In this document: piece by piece, positions 31,625 through 43,168 of the stretch | Position numbering within the stretch: position 1 is the first letter of the stretch | How the letters are laid out: the number at the start of each line of letters is the position of its first letter | Assembly (NCBI RefSeq): GCF_000143415.4 | Contig: NW_003314359.1 | Span: 475,437-539,436 of the forward strand | Source of the DNA: Selaginella moellendorffii | Lineage: Eukaryota > Streptophyta > Lycopodiopsida > Selaginellales > Selaginellaceae | DNA length: 64,000 nt | Reading direction: 5' to 3' | The notes under the pieces: generated by a model | The model's database searches: none | Told to the model about the DNA's origin: nothing | What the model saw: only the letters and a program-made list of their open reading frames with translations | Translations under genes and position numbers: made by a program

Positions 31625-33663
31625 AAGAAGGCTGCCACGAAGATGGCGACGCTGACAAGTGTTGTCACGCCTCCTTGGTCCTGTTCGCTACCACCTTGCC
31701 CGTCTCTTCTAGGCCTATGCGGCCGCGTAGCAGTGCTCGAACAGGTGTTGATCAGTGGCAAGTCACAGAGCTGGTTCCCAGCGAAGAGAGCCGCGTCCAT
31801 GGACGAGAGTTGCGGGCTGTCAGGTATCCGTCCCACCAGGCTGTTGTTGGAGACGTCGAAGGTGGTGAGAAACGAGAGGTCTGCCACGGACGATGGTATG
31901 GAGCCATTCAGACGATTGCTCGCGAGCGCCACCCTGGAGAGATTCCTTGCGTTTCCCAGGGACTCGGGAATGGGACCGGTTAACCGGTTGTGGCTCAGGT
32001 CCAGCACCTGGAGATTGTAGAGGTCGCCGATGGCCGCCGGAATGCTTCCACTCAGCTGGTTGGAGGAGAAGTCCATGGTTGTCGGGAAGGCGAAGCCAGC
32101 GTAGATGAGGCTTTGCGCGTGAACCAGCGGGGTGGTGGTGGTCATGTTGTAGAGCTGGACGTTGGCAAACAGTCGGCCGATGCTTGCCGGTATCTCGCCT
32201 GAGAACCTGTTAAGCGAGAAGTCCATGGCTCGTAAGTTCCTGAGCCGGGGAAGCCAGTCCGGGATGGAGCCGCTGAAGCTGTTGTCCGAGAGGAAGAGGA
32301 ACTGCAATGTCAAGACATTTTGGAGCATGGCTGGGACTTCTCCAGAGAGGTCGTTCGATCCAACGTCGAGGCCGATCAGTGAGCTCATCTTGCCGTAGGA
32401 GGCTGGGATTGAACCGATAAGATTGTTGCCGGAAAGCGACAGGAGGAGCAGGCGGCTCAAATTTCCAAAGCTGTCAGGGAGATTTCCAGAGAATTTGTTC
32501 TGTTCCAGATAGAGGGTGACGAGCTCCGTGCAGTTGGAGAGTCCGGAAGGGAGCTCCCCACCGATGTCGTTGCCGTCAAGAGTTAGCTGCTGGAGATGCG
32601 AGAGCTTCGAGAGCTCGCCTGGGATGGTTCCAGTCAAGTCATTGTTGTTGAGCCATATCTCTCTGATGTTTGAGCAGTTTCCAAGCTCCGGAGGTATAGA
32701 GCCACTGAAACGATTTCTCGTGAGAACCAGCAGCCTCAAGTTCGTCAAGCTTCCCACCCTCGCTGGTACCGTCCCGTTAAACAAGTTTCGCAAGAGGTGC
32801 AAAGTCTCGATGCTCGCAAAGTCGCCATCTTCCAGCTCCAGTGGCCCGGAGAGAAAGTTGTTTCCAGCGCTTAAAACCGAGAGTTTGCGTAGCCTTCGCA
32901 AGCTCGGTGGCAAACCACCCTGGAGCGAATTGCTGGAGATATCCAAGTACCTGAGCTCCAAGTTCTTGCTCCAGATATCGGGTAGATCTCCGCTAAACTT
33001 GTTATACGATATGTCCAGGCGCATCAAGTTCGACATCTCCCCGAAAGTCTCTGGAATGGAGCCGCTGAGTCCGTTGTGCGAGAGCTCCAGTGCCTCCAGT
33101 CCCAAGTTACCACCAATGGAGACGCTCCCAGTCAAGTTGTTCATGGACAGGTTGAGCGATCGCAGCGTGGAGCTAAGCTTTGGAACTCTAGCCACTCCCA
33201 AGAAGTTCCCACTGAGGTCCAAGCTTTCCATGCTCTCGAGGCTGGAGAGGTTTGCTGGGACCTCTCGCAGAGAATTGGAGCTCAAGTTGAGGAGCTTGAG
33301 CTGCGTGTTCTTGCAACCAGCCACCTCCAGCGAGAAGATGTTGTTTTGCGAGAGGTCCAAGCGAGCCAGCGATGGAAGCTCGTCCCAGATGGAAGGAAGA
33401 ACTCCCAAGAGATTAAACCTGGACAGGGTGAGGGCTTCCACTCGGTTGTCCGAGCTCCACTCCACACCCCGCCATGCTCCTGGATTGGCGGTCTCCTTCC
33501 ACACTTTGATGCCAAGCCTGTCCCCGAGAGAGAGCAGAGCCTGTGTGTCGTTGACGATCCCGGATGGATTCGTGGGGCACTGTGACCGAGATGTTGCGAG
33601 AAAGACGAGTAGAAACAAACCCAGCAGCAAATCCGTGAGAGACATGGCCGATACTTTATTCAA
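31501..33663 (-). CDS. LRR receptor-like protein (no kinase)
   Basis: Single exon, 720 aa. Residues 1-27 form a signal peptide (LLLGLFLLVFLATSRSQ). About 20 plant-type leucine-rich repeats follow (LRSLNLSMNNLTGSV, LQVLDLSHNRLTGPIP), interrupted near residue 500 by a segment containing YNMTTTTPLVHAQSLI, like the island domain of receptor-like proteins. After a cap with NQLCDLPLINTC comes one membrane span (TLVSVAIFVAAFFYAFFW) and a 45-residue tail, so it is an RLP that would signal through partner kinases. The N-terminal cap lacks the usual Cys pair: AWRGVEW stands where CxWxGVxC is expected. Its last 124 bp overlap the end of the convergent PPR gene. Confidence 0.93.
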   Translation of the reverse strand: MNKVSAMSLTDLLLGLFLLVFLATSRSQCPTNPSGIVNDTQALLSLGDRLGIKVWKETANPGAWRGVEWSSDNRVEALTLSRFNLLGVLPSIWDELPSLARLDLSQNNIFSLEVAGCKNTQLKLLNLSSNSLREVPANLSSLESMESLDLSGNFLGVARVPKLSSTLRSLNLSMNNLTGSVSIGGNLGLEALELSHNGLSGSIPETFGEMSNLMRLDISYNKFSGDLPDIWSKNLELRYLDISSNSLQGGLPPSLRRLRKLSVLSAGNNFLSGPLELEDGDFASIETLHLLRNLFNGTVPARVGSLTNLRLLVLTRNRFSGSIPPELGNCSNIREIWLNNNDLTGTIPGELSKLSHLQQLTLDGNDIGGELPSGLSNCTELVTLYLEQNKFSGNLPDSFGNLSRLLLLSLSGNNLIGSIPASYGKMSSLIGLDVGSNDLSGEVPAMLQNVLTLQFLFLSDNSFSGSIPDWLPRLRNLRAMDFSLNRFSGEIPASIGRLFANVQLYNMTTTTPLVHAQSLIYAGFAFPTTMDFSSNQLSGSIPAAIGDLYNLQVLDLSHNRLTGPIPESLGNARNLSRVALASNRLNGSIPSSVADLSFLTTFDVSNNSLVGRIPDSPQLSSMDAALFAGNQLCDLPLINTCSSTATRPHRPRRDGQGGSEQDQGGVTTLVSVAIFVAAFFYAFFWTFLCTLRQPTKLVPSSVDAGSSSTMFLPSFLASSS

Positions 33664-34373
33664 ACCAACTTAATCTTTCATGTTCTAGTAATCCATTCAT
33701 CCAGAGTGCAGTCGTCGATAAAAGACCAGGAAACTCCACAAGCTATCATCAAAGATGAACGCTCAGGAATATAGAATCTGGACTTGGAACTTCTTTTGAT
33801 TCGGACCATGACCACCAGTTGGATGGACTGGACCGACTGATGTTCAAAGAAAACCAAGTCAACGAGAATCTAGAAAACAACATGCGCTGCATTTCCAAGC
33901 GCTTTGAAACATCAAAACTGGAAGAAACTTATCCTCGTTACGAATCATTTCATCTTTCGAGCGTATTAGTGCTTTCAAGCCGGGATTTGTCTAGATTTTC
34001 CAAGTCAAGCAGGCTGGAGTGAATCGCAGTATGGGACCAGCCAACTTGGATCAAGCGGTCATAGTTCAGCAGCGATCCCCGATGAGCTTCAAACATCTAT
34101 GTGACACCAACCGGTCCTCCATCCATACATTTTAATTTTTTAGGCACTACATCAATTTTCAACTCAGTCATAATTTTCAGTCTTCCTAAGTCAAATTTTT
34201 ATATGTTGTTACGTTCATACAATAAAATTAGCATATGTACTGAAAATATATTCGGGAAATGTGAAAAGAAGATAACTTATAACAAAGGCACAAAGTAACA
34301 AACAAAAGTCTAAAACTTTCAATTTTCAAAAGCTGGAAATATTGTCTAGTTGAAAAGTAATAGTTCAATTCAA
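33664..34373. other. Intergenic, no gene seen
   Basis: AT-rich between the upstream side of the RLP gene and the 3' end of the PPR-DYW gene. Only short, feature-poor ORFs. Confidence 0.55.
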
Positions 34374-37216
34374 CTACCAAGAATCACCACATGAGCATTC
34401 TTCTTTCCTACCGTCAAATACATGAATAACACTTGTGTCTCTCACAATTATCCTTCTCCCTTCCAATTTTGCAATGGCCTTACAGACCCTGTGGCAGCCC
34501 TCACACATTCTCATATTGTTTACAATTCTGACGGTAGCATTTTTGCTTGTGCTGATCAAGGCAAAAACTACTGCCAATCTTTCACTGTGAGCTTCCGCAT
34601 CGTCATCGTCTTCCTCAACCTTCGTAAGTTTCTTATGCTTACTCTTTATCCTTGCATGCAAGCTCTTCAATTTCACCAAGATATCTTCACTTCGAGGATG
34701 AGAAACAACATCCCCAACCACAAAACTATGTGTCTTATCAGCACCGTCGACCCAAAAGCTCTCCCCAGCCTTTTTCCAAGCCCCCGCCAACTTTCTCGTC
34801 CTCTCGACTTGCTCCTGCTTGTCCTCCATCCCCACAGTCCGATAGATCTGGGCCATCAACACATACGGGATCGAGTTCGTCGGGTCCAGCCCCACCAGGG
34901 CCTCAAACGCAACCTTCCCAAACTCCACACTTCCCCACTTGCGGCAGGCGCTCAACACGGCCGTCCACACCGCCACATCGGGCTCGTACGGCATCGCACG
35001 GACCATGTCCACGGCCTCCCCGATCAAACCGGCCCGGCCGAGAAGATCCACCATGCAACCATAATGTTCCAGCGTGGGGGTTATTCCGTACACCTTGGCC
35101 ATTGTATGGAAGTAGGCCTTGCCCCTGGCAACCAATCCGCCCCGGCTGCAAGCTCGCAGCACACAGACAAGAGTGACTTTATCCACCCCGACATTCTCGT
35201 CCACCATCTTGTCGAAAACATCACAAGCCCGGGAGCTGTCTCCCTGCTGGGAGTAGGCCGACAGAAGCGCATTCCGTGCAGCCGTGTCTTTGACTGGCAT
35301 CTCATTAAACGCCCTCTCCGCTTCCTCTATGTCTCCACACTTGGCGTAGAAGTTTATCACGCTGGTGGCTGCCAGGAACGGATCATGGCCGCCGCCGCCT
35401 TTTTGGAGCAGCTTCGCGCCACCTTGATCCTCCAGGATGATCGCCCGTCCGGCGTCGAGCGCCATTAAGTTGCCGCAGGCCATGAGCGCGGCCACCAGCG
35501 TGATGGAGTTTGCTTGGCAGCTTGATCTCGTCATCTGGCGATAGAGGTCAAGAGCCAACGCACTCTCGCCGTTCTCAGCGTATCCCAGGAGCATCGCATT
35601 CCAGGTTGCTACCGTGCGTGATCCGAGATCGATGCCATCAAACACTGCTCGAGCCTCTGAGGTGCTGCCGCAGCTCGAGTACATGTCGACCAGGGTGGTT
35701 TGCACGTAAATGTCGAGCAGTCTTTCCGGGTCCTGGAGAGCCTGCGAGTGGAAATCTTGTCCTAGCTTCAAGAACTTTGGCTTGTCAGCGGGATTCTTCT
35801 TGGCGCAGCGAGCGCAGGCAGCCAGTCCAGCAACCAGCGTCCGAGAGTCTGGTATCACACAACTCCGAACAAGCTCTAGAGCGGACTCGCTCTCTTCGTT
35901 GTCAACGTAGCCGAGCATGAGCGAGTTGACAGTCACTGTGTCCGGGCTCACCATCTGGTCGAAAACAGCCCGAGCTTCGGTCATGCTGCCGCACTTGGAG
36001 TACATGCTGACGAGCGTGCTCTCCACAAAACTGTTGATCAAGCCGCTCTTTCGAGCTCGAGCATGAAGCTCTCGACCTTTGTCCAGTATCTCCTTCGAAC
36101 TTCCAGTGGCGGCAAGCTTCGCACACGCCATGAGTGCCGCCACCAAAACTTTGGCATCCACAACACAGCTCCTGTCCTCCTTCATCCTCTCAAACAGCTC
36201 CAAAGCCAGAAGATCTTCGCCATTCTCGACATAGCCGAGCATGAGAGCCGTCCACGAGACTGCGTTGCGCTCTTTCATCTCGTCAAAAACGTTGCGAGCT
36301 TGCGCCATGCTCCCACACTTTGCGTACATGTCCACCATCGTGCTCGCTACGTACAAGTCGGAGACAAAGCCACGCTTCGCCGCTGCGGCATGCAAAGCCA
36401 TGCCCCTCTCCAAGCACCGCTTCTTGACAAGCTTGCCGAGGACCGGATCCTTTCCTTCCCGAGCAGCCAAGCCGGCACAGGCCTTGAGCGCGAAGACAAA
36501 GCTCCGCGCGTCCGGCTCGCAGTCCATGGCGTCAAAGAGCCGTAACGCAGCGTCACTGTCCCCGGCCGTGACGTATCCCAGGATCAACGAGTTCCAGGTG
36601 AAAACGTCGTGCTGCGGCATGCCGTCAAAGAGCTGCTGCGCGAGCGGCATGCTGCCACACCTCCCATACATGGCGATCAGGCTACACGCCATGAAAGGAT
36701 TGGAGACGAGGCCACACTCGTCCGCCTGCCGGTGAAGCTCCTTCCCCGTGGATAAATGCGTGGAGCTTCGGCAGGATTTGAGGGCAGCGAGTACGCTGGC
36801 TGCTGTCACTCCAGATGCATCGCGTTTCTGCGAGGAGCATGGGAGTGTACTTACTGGTTGTGCGAGCTGGAGAGAAGAGCTTCCATGGTTGGTTTCGATC
36901 TCTCTCTTTTTGTATTGTGCTCTTCCAGATTGTCCCGCGGCCAGAGTTTTCAGCGAGGCGAGCTTGCTGTGGACCCATTCCGGGCACTCCCTGGCGTTGA
37001 GCCACAAGCACTCGCCGGTGGTGGAATGCTTGAAGTCTGGAAACTTGGGCCACTGTACAGACGAAGATCTAAGAAAAAGAAGAGGAAGATCACAAAAGTT
37101 CGTAGCATTCTTACGTTTTTAGCGCGATTGTCCCACCAAAGAGAAGGATCTGCGAAGAACTCGTGCCATGCCTGCTCTACTCGCTTTTCTATCGGGAGGA
37201 GCCGCTTAAAGACCAT
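34374..37216 (-). CDS. PPR-DYW editing factor with N-terminal PDF (OSB-type) motif
   Basis: Predicted organellar C-to-U RNA editing factor. Exon 1 (37115-37216, from MVFKRLLPIEKR; in-frame ATGs up to 37318 are alternatives) ends WHEFFADPSLWWDNRAKN; exon 2 (34374-37052) opens WPKFPDFKHSTTGECLWL. Joined in phase they form a complete PDF motif, known from plant organellar single-strand-DNA-binding OSB proteins. Then about 15 P-L-S repeats follow (VASTMVDMYAKCGSMAQARN), an E domain (VWTAVLSACRKWGSVEFGK) and a DYW deaminase with HSERL (catalytic HxE), CEGCHRVCK (zinc CxxC) and the terminus CSCGDSW, Trp-final but with Ser for Tyr. About 926 aa. It follows the glutamine synthetase gene on the same strand, 230 bp downstream. 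Confidence 0.9.
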
Positions 37217-37443
37217 CTGACCGAATAGGGTTCTTTGTGTAAGTTTATATTGGTCATATATCAAAGGACAAAAGAAGAGTCTCATCTCAAACCAATGAAT
37301 GGAGTCACTCGCTTGCATTGTCCACGCGATGAACCGTTGCCAGGATTATTTCCTTGGAATCAAATCGATAACATGGGAGCTTGCCTTGCGAGTTTGGAGA
37401 AGTAAAAACAAAAAGAATTTATTGCAGCTGCTGAAAGTGTCTC

Positions 37444-39309
37444 TTACTCTGCAGCGAGAGGAATGAGCTCCGAAAACACGGGGAAAATCAAAGGAGAACT
37501 TACCGGGCTTGTATAAGATTGTGGTCTCGGCGATCATCGAGGTAACGATGTATGGATCCATGTTGGAAGCTGGGCGCCTATCCTCGAAATATCCTGTGCC
37601 AGGAAAAAGGAGCACACAGTCAACAATCTCAGCCTGGATCCTGCAGATGGAATATTGACTGGAAAAAGAAAAAAAACAATGCGGAAAGTCTAGCAAATGC
37701 CTACTGCGTGATACGTACCTTTCCCATCTTTCTCAGTATCGCGACCAACGCGGACAGACGCGCCACGATTCGCAACGCCCTGGAGTAAAAGTTTTGAGCT
37801 TTGAATGGAACAAAAAAAAGAGAGAACTTTCGTACCCAGGAGAAGGAGTGAATGCTCGCTGTCTCGTGCCTGCCAGTGAGTCTTCTGTCGTTGCCTTCGC
37901 CGTAGGCCGAGATGTGCTCCTTGTGCCTCAGTCCAAGCTTCTCGATGGCACTCTTTATGACCTCGTAGCCTCCCTCTTCACGCATCGACTTGGTGCTGTT
38001 CATCGAAAGTCAAGCGTCGAGACAAAAGAATAACAAACAACGACGCATACCTGTAGTTCGTGTGGGCACCCGCCCCATTCCAATCTCCTTCGATTGGTTT
38101 CGGGTCAAATGAGAGGACCACCCCTGCAATCTCGGTGATCCTCTGAAAAAACAAAGACAGCGTTTGTTAACGATCTCCACAGGATTTTAAGTTTCACCTC
38201 GAGGATGTATCGTGCGGCCCAGAGTTGATCGCCGGCCGAGATCCCCTCGACGGGGCCAACCTGAAACTCCCACTGGCCAACACAACAAAACGAGCGATAA
38301 GAGCTTGAACGAGAAAAAACGAATGCTTCCGAAGCTCTTACTTGACCCGGCATGACTTCCCCGTTGATGCCGCTGATCTTGACTCCTGCGTATAGGCAAG
38401 CCTTGTAGTGAGCGTTCACAATGTCTCTGCCCCAGGCTTTGTCAGCACCAGTTCCACAGTAGTATGGTCCCTGAAGAAACAAAATATCAGTTGAGGCAAA
38501 GGAGGAGGAAATGGATTGATTGTGATCGCACCTGAGCTCCTGGATATCCGTTAATCGGCCAGCCCAAAGGCCACTTCACATCCTTCTGAAGGAGCGTGTA
38601 TTCTTGCTCAATCCCGTACCTTCAAAATGGAGACGAAGTGGAAATCACAACAGACCTTTCAGCTGGAAGAGAAAACTTTACCATGTCTCCTCTTTTGCAA
38701 CGTCCGGGTGGCTGAAGATCTTCGCAGCAGCAGCCCTCTTGTTCGAAGGGATTGGCTCGCCGGTCGGTGTGTAGGCATCGCAGATCACCTGACCAAGGAA
38801 CCAGTGGATATAATCTCAGACAAGAGCAAAGAGAAAACTCACGAGGATGTTGTTGCCTCTCCTGAATGGATCATTGAATTTCGCCTGGGGACTGGAGACA
38901 AACAGAGTTTTAGAACTTATCCTCGAGAGCAAACGAGCAAAACGTACTAGAGAATGACTTCACTGTCCTCCCCAGGAGCCTGGCCCGTGCTGGAGCCATC
39001 GAAATTCCACTTTGGGATCTGCTTTAGATCTTCCACCTTTGGGACATCCAAGGTCTGGAGGAGAAGAAGCACAGTGAGCAAGCTCACACAACAAGAAGAT
39101 CCACCAATGCCGGCTGCCGGCCGCTCACCCTGGCTTTGCTCCGGAGATCCATCCCCGATCCGCCGATCCTGCCAACAAAATCCAAGAATCTCAGCAAGAA
39201 CGAGAGCACGGGGAGCTGGCATTGTCCGAGCGACGCACCATATGTACTCCGCGATCACCTTCTTGCTGCCCGAGATGTCAAGATCGACGAGATCCGTGAG
39301 ACGCGACAT
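37444..39309 (-). CDS. GLN1: Cytosolic-type glutamine synthetase (GS1)
   Basis: Makes glutamine from glutamate, ammonia and ATP. Thirteen exons join in phase (357 aa): 39239-39309, 39129-39168, 38948-39054, 38843-38891, 38682-38788, 38532-38619, 38342-38470, 38198-38272, 38051-38142, 37836-37995, 37719-37779, 37504-37593, 37444-37448. Signatures: [80 protein letters not shown] and [19 protein letters not shown]. No transit peptide ([11 protein letters not shown]), so GS1 rather than GS2. The last coding exon holds two bases plus the stop, ending the protein YKPE. Just upstream of the ATG is a GA microsatellite. Confidence 0.97.
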
Positions 39310-39340
39310 GGTCGATCGCTCCCCACGAAAACCTAGAAAT

Positions 39341-39342
<2 letters not shown>

Positions 39343-39372
<30 letters not shown>
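39343..39372. repeat. GA microsatellite in the GS1 leader
   Basis: About 15 uninterrupted GA units, 34-63 bp upstream of the glutamine synthetase ATG. Confidence 0.95.
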
Positions 39373-39376
<4 letters not shown>

Positions 39377-39795
39377 GAGCTCTTTAGCTCCTCCAAGGAA
39401 TGAAAAGCTATGGAGGGAGGGCAAGCATAAATAGGACCGTCACATGACGCGTACGGCAGCCATGGTTCCGTACGAGTTTGTACGCTAACGTTTGCGCCAG
39501 TTTGCGATGCTGGCCAGGCACGAGATAAGTCCCATCTTACAATTCGCAAGCCGTACAGGTGTGGCCACCACCGGCCTACGTACGAAACAGCTTTTATGCG
39601 GCGCCCCTTCGAAAGCTCCGTGACAATAGCTACAATACAATGAATCTATGTGACGACCAGGAGAAAAGTTTATATTCTTCCACTTCGATTCGAGAAGATT
39701 CCACTCCACCTAGTAGATTATCCAAAAGCTACCACACTCAAGCTAACAAATTACCGTATATTTTATAGTACAGACCACTGTGAGCGTGCTCAAGC

Positions 39796-41122
39796 TCAAA
39801 CATGCCGCAATGCAGCTAGCCTTTGCTCCAGATCGTCCACTCCGGAGCTAAACAACAGCAAAAAGGAAAAAAAGGTGAGTTTTTCCCTTCGTTTTCTTTC
39901 GAGAAGAGAGTCGAGAGAACGAGAATTACCTTCCTAAAGTTTGAGATCTCGTTTTGCTGGCTTTTCCCCTGGGAGCCGACGATAGCTGTGCTGCGATGTC
40001 CACTCCAATCTCGTCGAGTACCTGGTCGGTTTGTGAGAAAGAGTGGGGGAACGAAGCTCAAGTGATTTGTGTACCTGGTTTGTGAGCTCGTCGGTCTCCT
40101 CCTCGGCATCGTCATTGTCTAGTGCATCGTCGATGGAATCCGACATCATCTCGGTCTGGGAAAGCGATGGAAGAATAAAAGAAAGAATTTTAACCGCTCG
40201 CTATGCAGCATCAAAGAAAACAGGAAATGTACCGTCATGTCCATTTTCGCGGACTGCCGCTGGAACTCTTGCATTACTTTAGCTTGCTTCGAAGGCTCCA
40301 TTTTCTGCGAGATGAAAGAAAGCAACTTAGCAAAGCTGGAAGCCATAGCCGAAAGCAAGAAAAACTAGAAACTCTGGACGACACGAAAAGGAAGAAGAAC
40401 TAAACTTAAAATTCTCAGAGGAGGAAGAAGTATCTATCTGACCGACCTTATTCATGGCTTCCATGGCTTTATTAGCTCCTTTCATTGCTCCACCAACAGC
40501 AGTATTCGCGTACATAGCCTGGAACAAGCAATCAATCCATCAACAGTCGGTGGCTCAAAACTTAGACATCTTGAATCTTCTGTTCTTTCTCAGCTGCTAA
40601 CCTGAGTGTGTGTGGCAACACCCCGCATTTGTGCCCGGCTTCCCTGAAGCTTTGCTATTTGCTGCCGAAGCCTGATAAGTTGCCTGGCAAGGATTTTCAC
40701 TGCTGCCTGCTCGATCCCATTACACAAACACACATTAAAACTTCTTCCAGAGAACTGTAAGAGCAAGTACCTCATTTCCACTCTTGGCAGTCTTCTTAAT
40801 CTCGGCCACAAGCTTCTTCTCCTGGACAAATTCAAGGCTCAAATCCACCGTGAACAAGGGAAAAAGCCATTGTTTCCTGGCCAAAGTTTCATACCTCGAG
40901 CTGCAGGCTCCCAATCTCTCGCTCAATCCCTGGATTTCCCAATGTCAGCGACATCCGGACAAGGAAAACCCCAAATACCTCGTGTCGCCACCGCCATCTC
41001 CCGCTTGCTCGTCCGCAACGCATCTGAAATCCAGAGGCTAGGTCAGAGAAGAGCGCGTGGGAACGAGAAAACAATGTGGCTCCACCTTTGGCAGTGGTCT
41101 TCTTCTTGAAAAACTTGAGCAT
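39796..41122 (-). CDS. VPS2.2: ESCRT-III subunit VPS2 (CHMP2-like)
   Basis: ESCRT-III filament subunit for endosomal sorting and membrane scission. Ten exons join in phase: 41086-41122, 40979-41023, 40895-40929, 40771-40821, 40602-40706, 40447-40518, 40233-40304, 40075-40155, 39930-40021, 39796-39847 (213 aa). The N-terminus MLKFFKKKTTAKDALRTSKR is basic, as in VPS2. The helical core reads REMAVATRGIEREIGSLQLE and IRLRQQIAKLQGSRAQMRGV; an acidic segment DDALDNDDAEEETDELTNQ follows. The tail DDLEQRLAALRHV is a complete MIM1 motif that binds VPS4 MIT domains. It most resembles the VPS2.2/2.3 type. Confidence 0.95.
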
Positions 41123-41378
41123 CTTCGACGAGGATCTCTAGAAACCCTAAATCCCAACCCTTTGCTGGCACAAAGTTACCGTTGATAGCCAATCTCAGCC
41201 GTCAAACGCCCCCACTAAGATTCTGTACAGATCAACGCCATCGATGTAGTCAAACAAGCTATCGATTAATTTTGCCAAAGATTTGCTTCAAAATGCAAGA
41301 ATATAACATTTTTGTTTAATAGAAAAGAAGAATAAGAGCTAGAATAGCTAGATAGCTAAGCAGCAAAGCCTACTTACA

Positions 41379-43045
41379 TTAGATCTTTTTAATAATCTGA
41401 ACCACGTCTTCATCGTCTAGCTCGTGCTCCTGGAACAAAGGCAGAGGTTTTCTAAACGATCGAGGCGCAAAAACAAAGAAGAACATCTAACATACCTTTC
41501 CTACACGTTGCGGCTTGTGTTTCGCACTAGATCCCCAGACTAACGCGCTGGAAGACGCAGACAAGCGCGTTTTAATCAGCTCCAAAGATTTCAGAGATGT
41601 GCGTGGATACTTACTACTTGAATTGTTTGAGCATGTCCTTGTGGATTCTCAGGCAAAAGTCCTCCACGGTGCGCTTCTTCGCTGAAAGTATAACCGGATC
41701 CTCGTAGTCCGGACTCATGGCCTTCGGTTTCGTGTACACTCTCACCAAGTCCAAGTACTCCCAGACTTTTTCCAAGAGTCCATCCAAGTTCCACTCCAGA
41801 TGTGCACTATGGAAACAGGAAAACTTTAGAGCCGGCGACATTTTTGCAAGAAAACCGAGCTCACCTCACTGGACAGTAATGCGGCAGCTTATCCAGAATC
41901 TCGAGCTCTTCCAACGTGACCTGATCAATCTTGTTGACGGCATAGACGCAGGGTATGTACATGCGATTCCCTTCAATGACGTCGATCAGATCATCTGCAG
42001 TGGCATCGTATCTCAGCGACACGTCCGCGTTGTGTATCCTGTATTCCCCGCAGATTGCCTTCACCGTTTCCAGGTCCAGGAGCGTGTTTGAAACAGTAGA
42101 TGTGAAGTTTATGCCTCCTTTGTCTTTCCTCCTGAACGTAAGATTTGGTGGTTCTTTATTGAGCCTGAAAACGAACACAGACATTCTTAGGCAATGAAGA
42201 GAGAGAGAATCAAGAAAGCAAAGCAAGCTTGCCTTATTCCAAATCCTTCGAGCTCTTTCTCGATGAGCCTCTTGTGTGTAATGGGCTTGATTGCGTCCAG
42301 AACTATGATGATGCAGTTGCAAGTTCTTGCGGTACTGATAACCTGCCAGGACAAAGACATTTGAATAGCTCTTCATAGCAATATTCTCAAAAAATTCACC
42401 TTACCTGGCGACCTCGTCCTTTTCCATCTTTTGCACCTTCGATGATACCAGGGAGATCAAGAAGCTGGAAAGAAAAGATTAGAGTTACACATAACGTTTT
42501 TAAGTTTGGCCAAGAAACAAACTATCCACACCTGGATCTTTGCTCCCCGGTACTTGATCACACCAGGAATGCAAGTAAGAGTTGTGAATTCGTAAGAAGC
42601 AACCTACAAGAAAAAACACACAAGAAAGCTCAGCGAGAAAGACAAGTAAAAGAAAACTAGCAAAGCGAGAAGTACCTCAGAGAAAGTTCCCGTTAGCTTG
42701 TTCAAGAGTGTCGACTTCCCGACGGAAGGAAATCCAACGAGTCCCACACGCGAATCTCCACTCTTGGTCACGTCGAATCCCTCTCCAGCTCCACCGCCTC
42801 CTTTGGAAGTCGGGGCCAAAATCTCCCTTCTCAGTTTCGCGAGCTTTGCCTACACGCCCGGATCATCACATTGGAACTGTGTATAGCGCATTTACCTTGA
42901 GCAGTCCCAGATGGTGCGCTGTGGCCTTGTTCTTTTGAGTCCTCGCCATCTACGCAAACAAGAAACCATCGATCGGGCGACCAATGCAGCCGAGAAAGCG
43001 CACCTCATCTTCGATGTCCTTGATCTTCTGCATCACGGTCGCCAT
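41379..43045 (-). CDS. DRG1: Developmentally regulated GTPase DRG1
   Basis: Obg-family GTPase that associates with ribosomes. ATG 43045 (exon 1 43004-43045, [14 protein letters not shown]), about ten short exons, stop at 41379. GTP-binding motifs: G1 [17 protein letters not shown]3 [19 protein letters not shown]4 VNKIDQVT; the HTH/S5D2L insertion ([19 protein letters not shown]) and the C-terminal TGS domain ([20 protein letters not shown]) follow. The end reads [20 protein letters not shown]. About 370 aa, full length for the family. It lies 123 bp downstream of the arogenate dehydratase stop on the same strand. Confidence 0.95.
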
Positions 43046-43168
43046 GGCGCCCGCCTCTCCTCGCTCGTTCCTCTCGCGCAAATATTTAGGGTTCTTCCAG
43101 ACCTATCGTTACTTAACCAGCATTTAAAAAAAATTCGTTTTCCTTCCATCAAAACTTTGTAACAAGAG

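Noticed and set aside
32516-33673. Long antisense ORF opposite the LRR receptor-like protein
   Set aside because: It mirrors the LRR repeat periodicity in an unused frame and has no motifs of its own.
39343-39372. GA tract as a regulatory element
   Set aside because: Long GA tracts are common in plant leaders; kept only as a repeat, with no regulatory claim.
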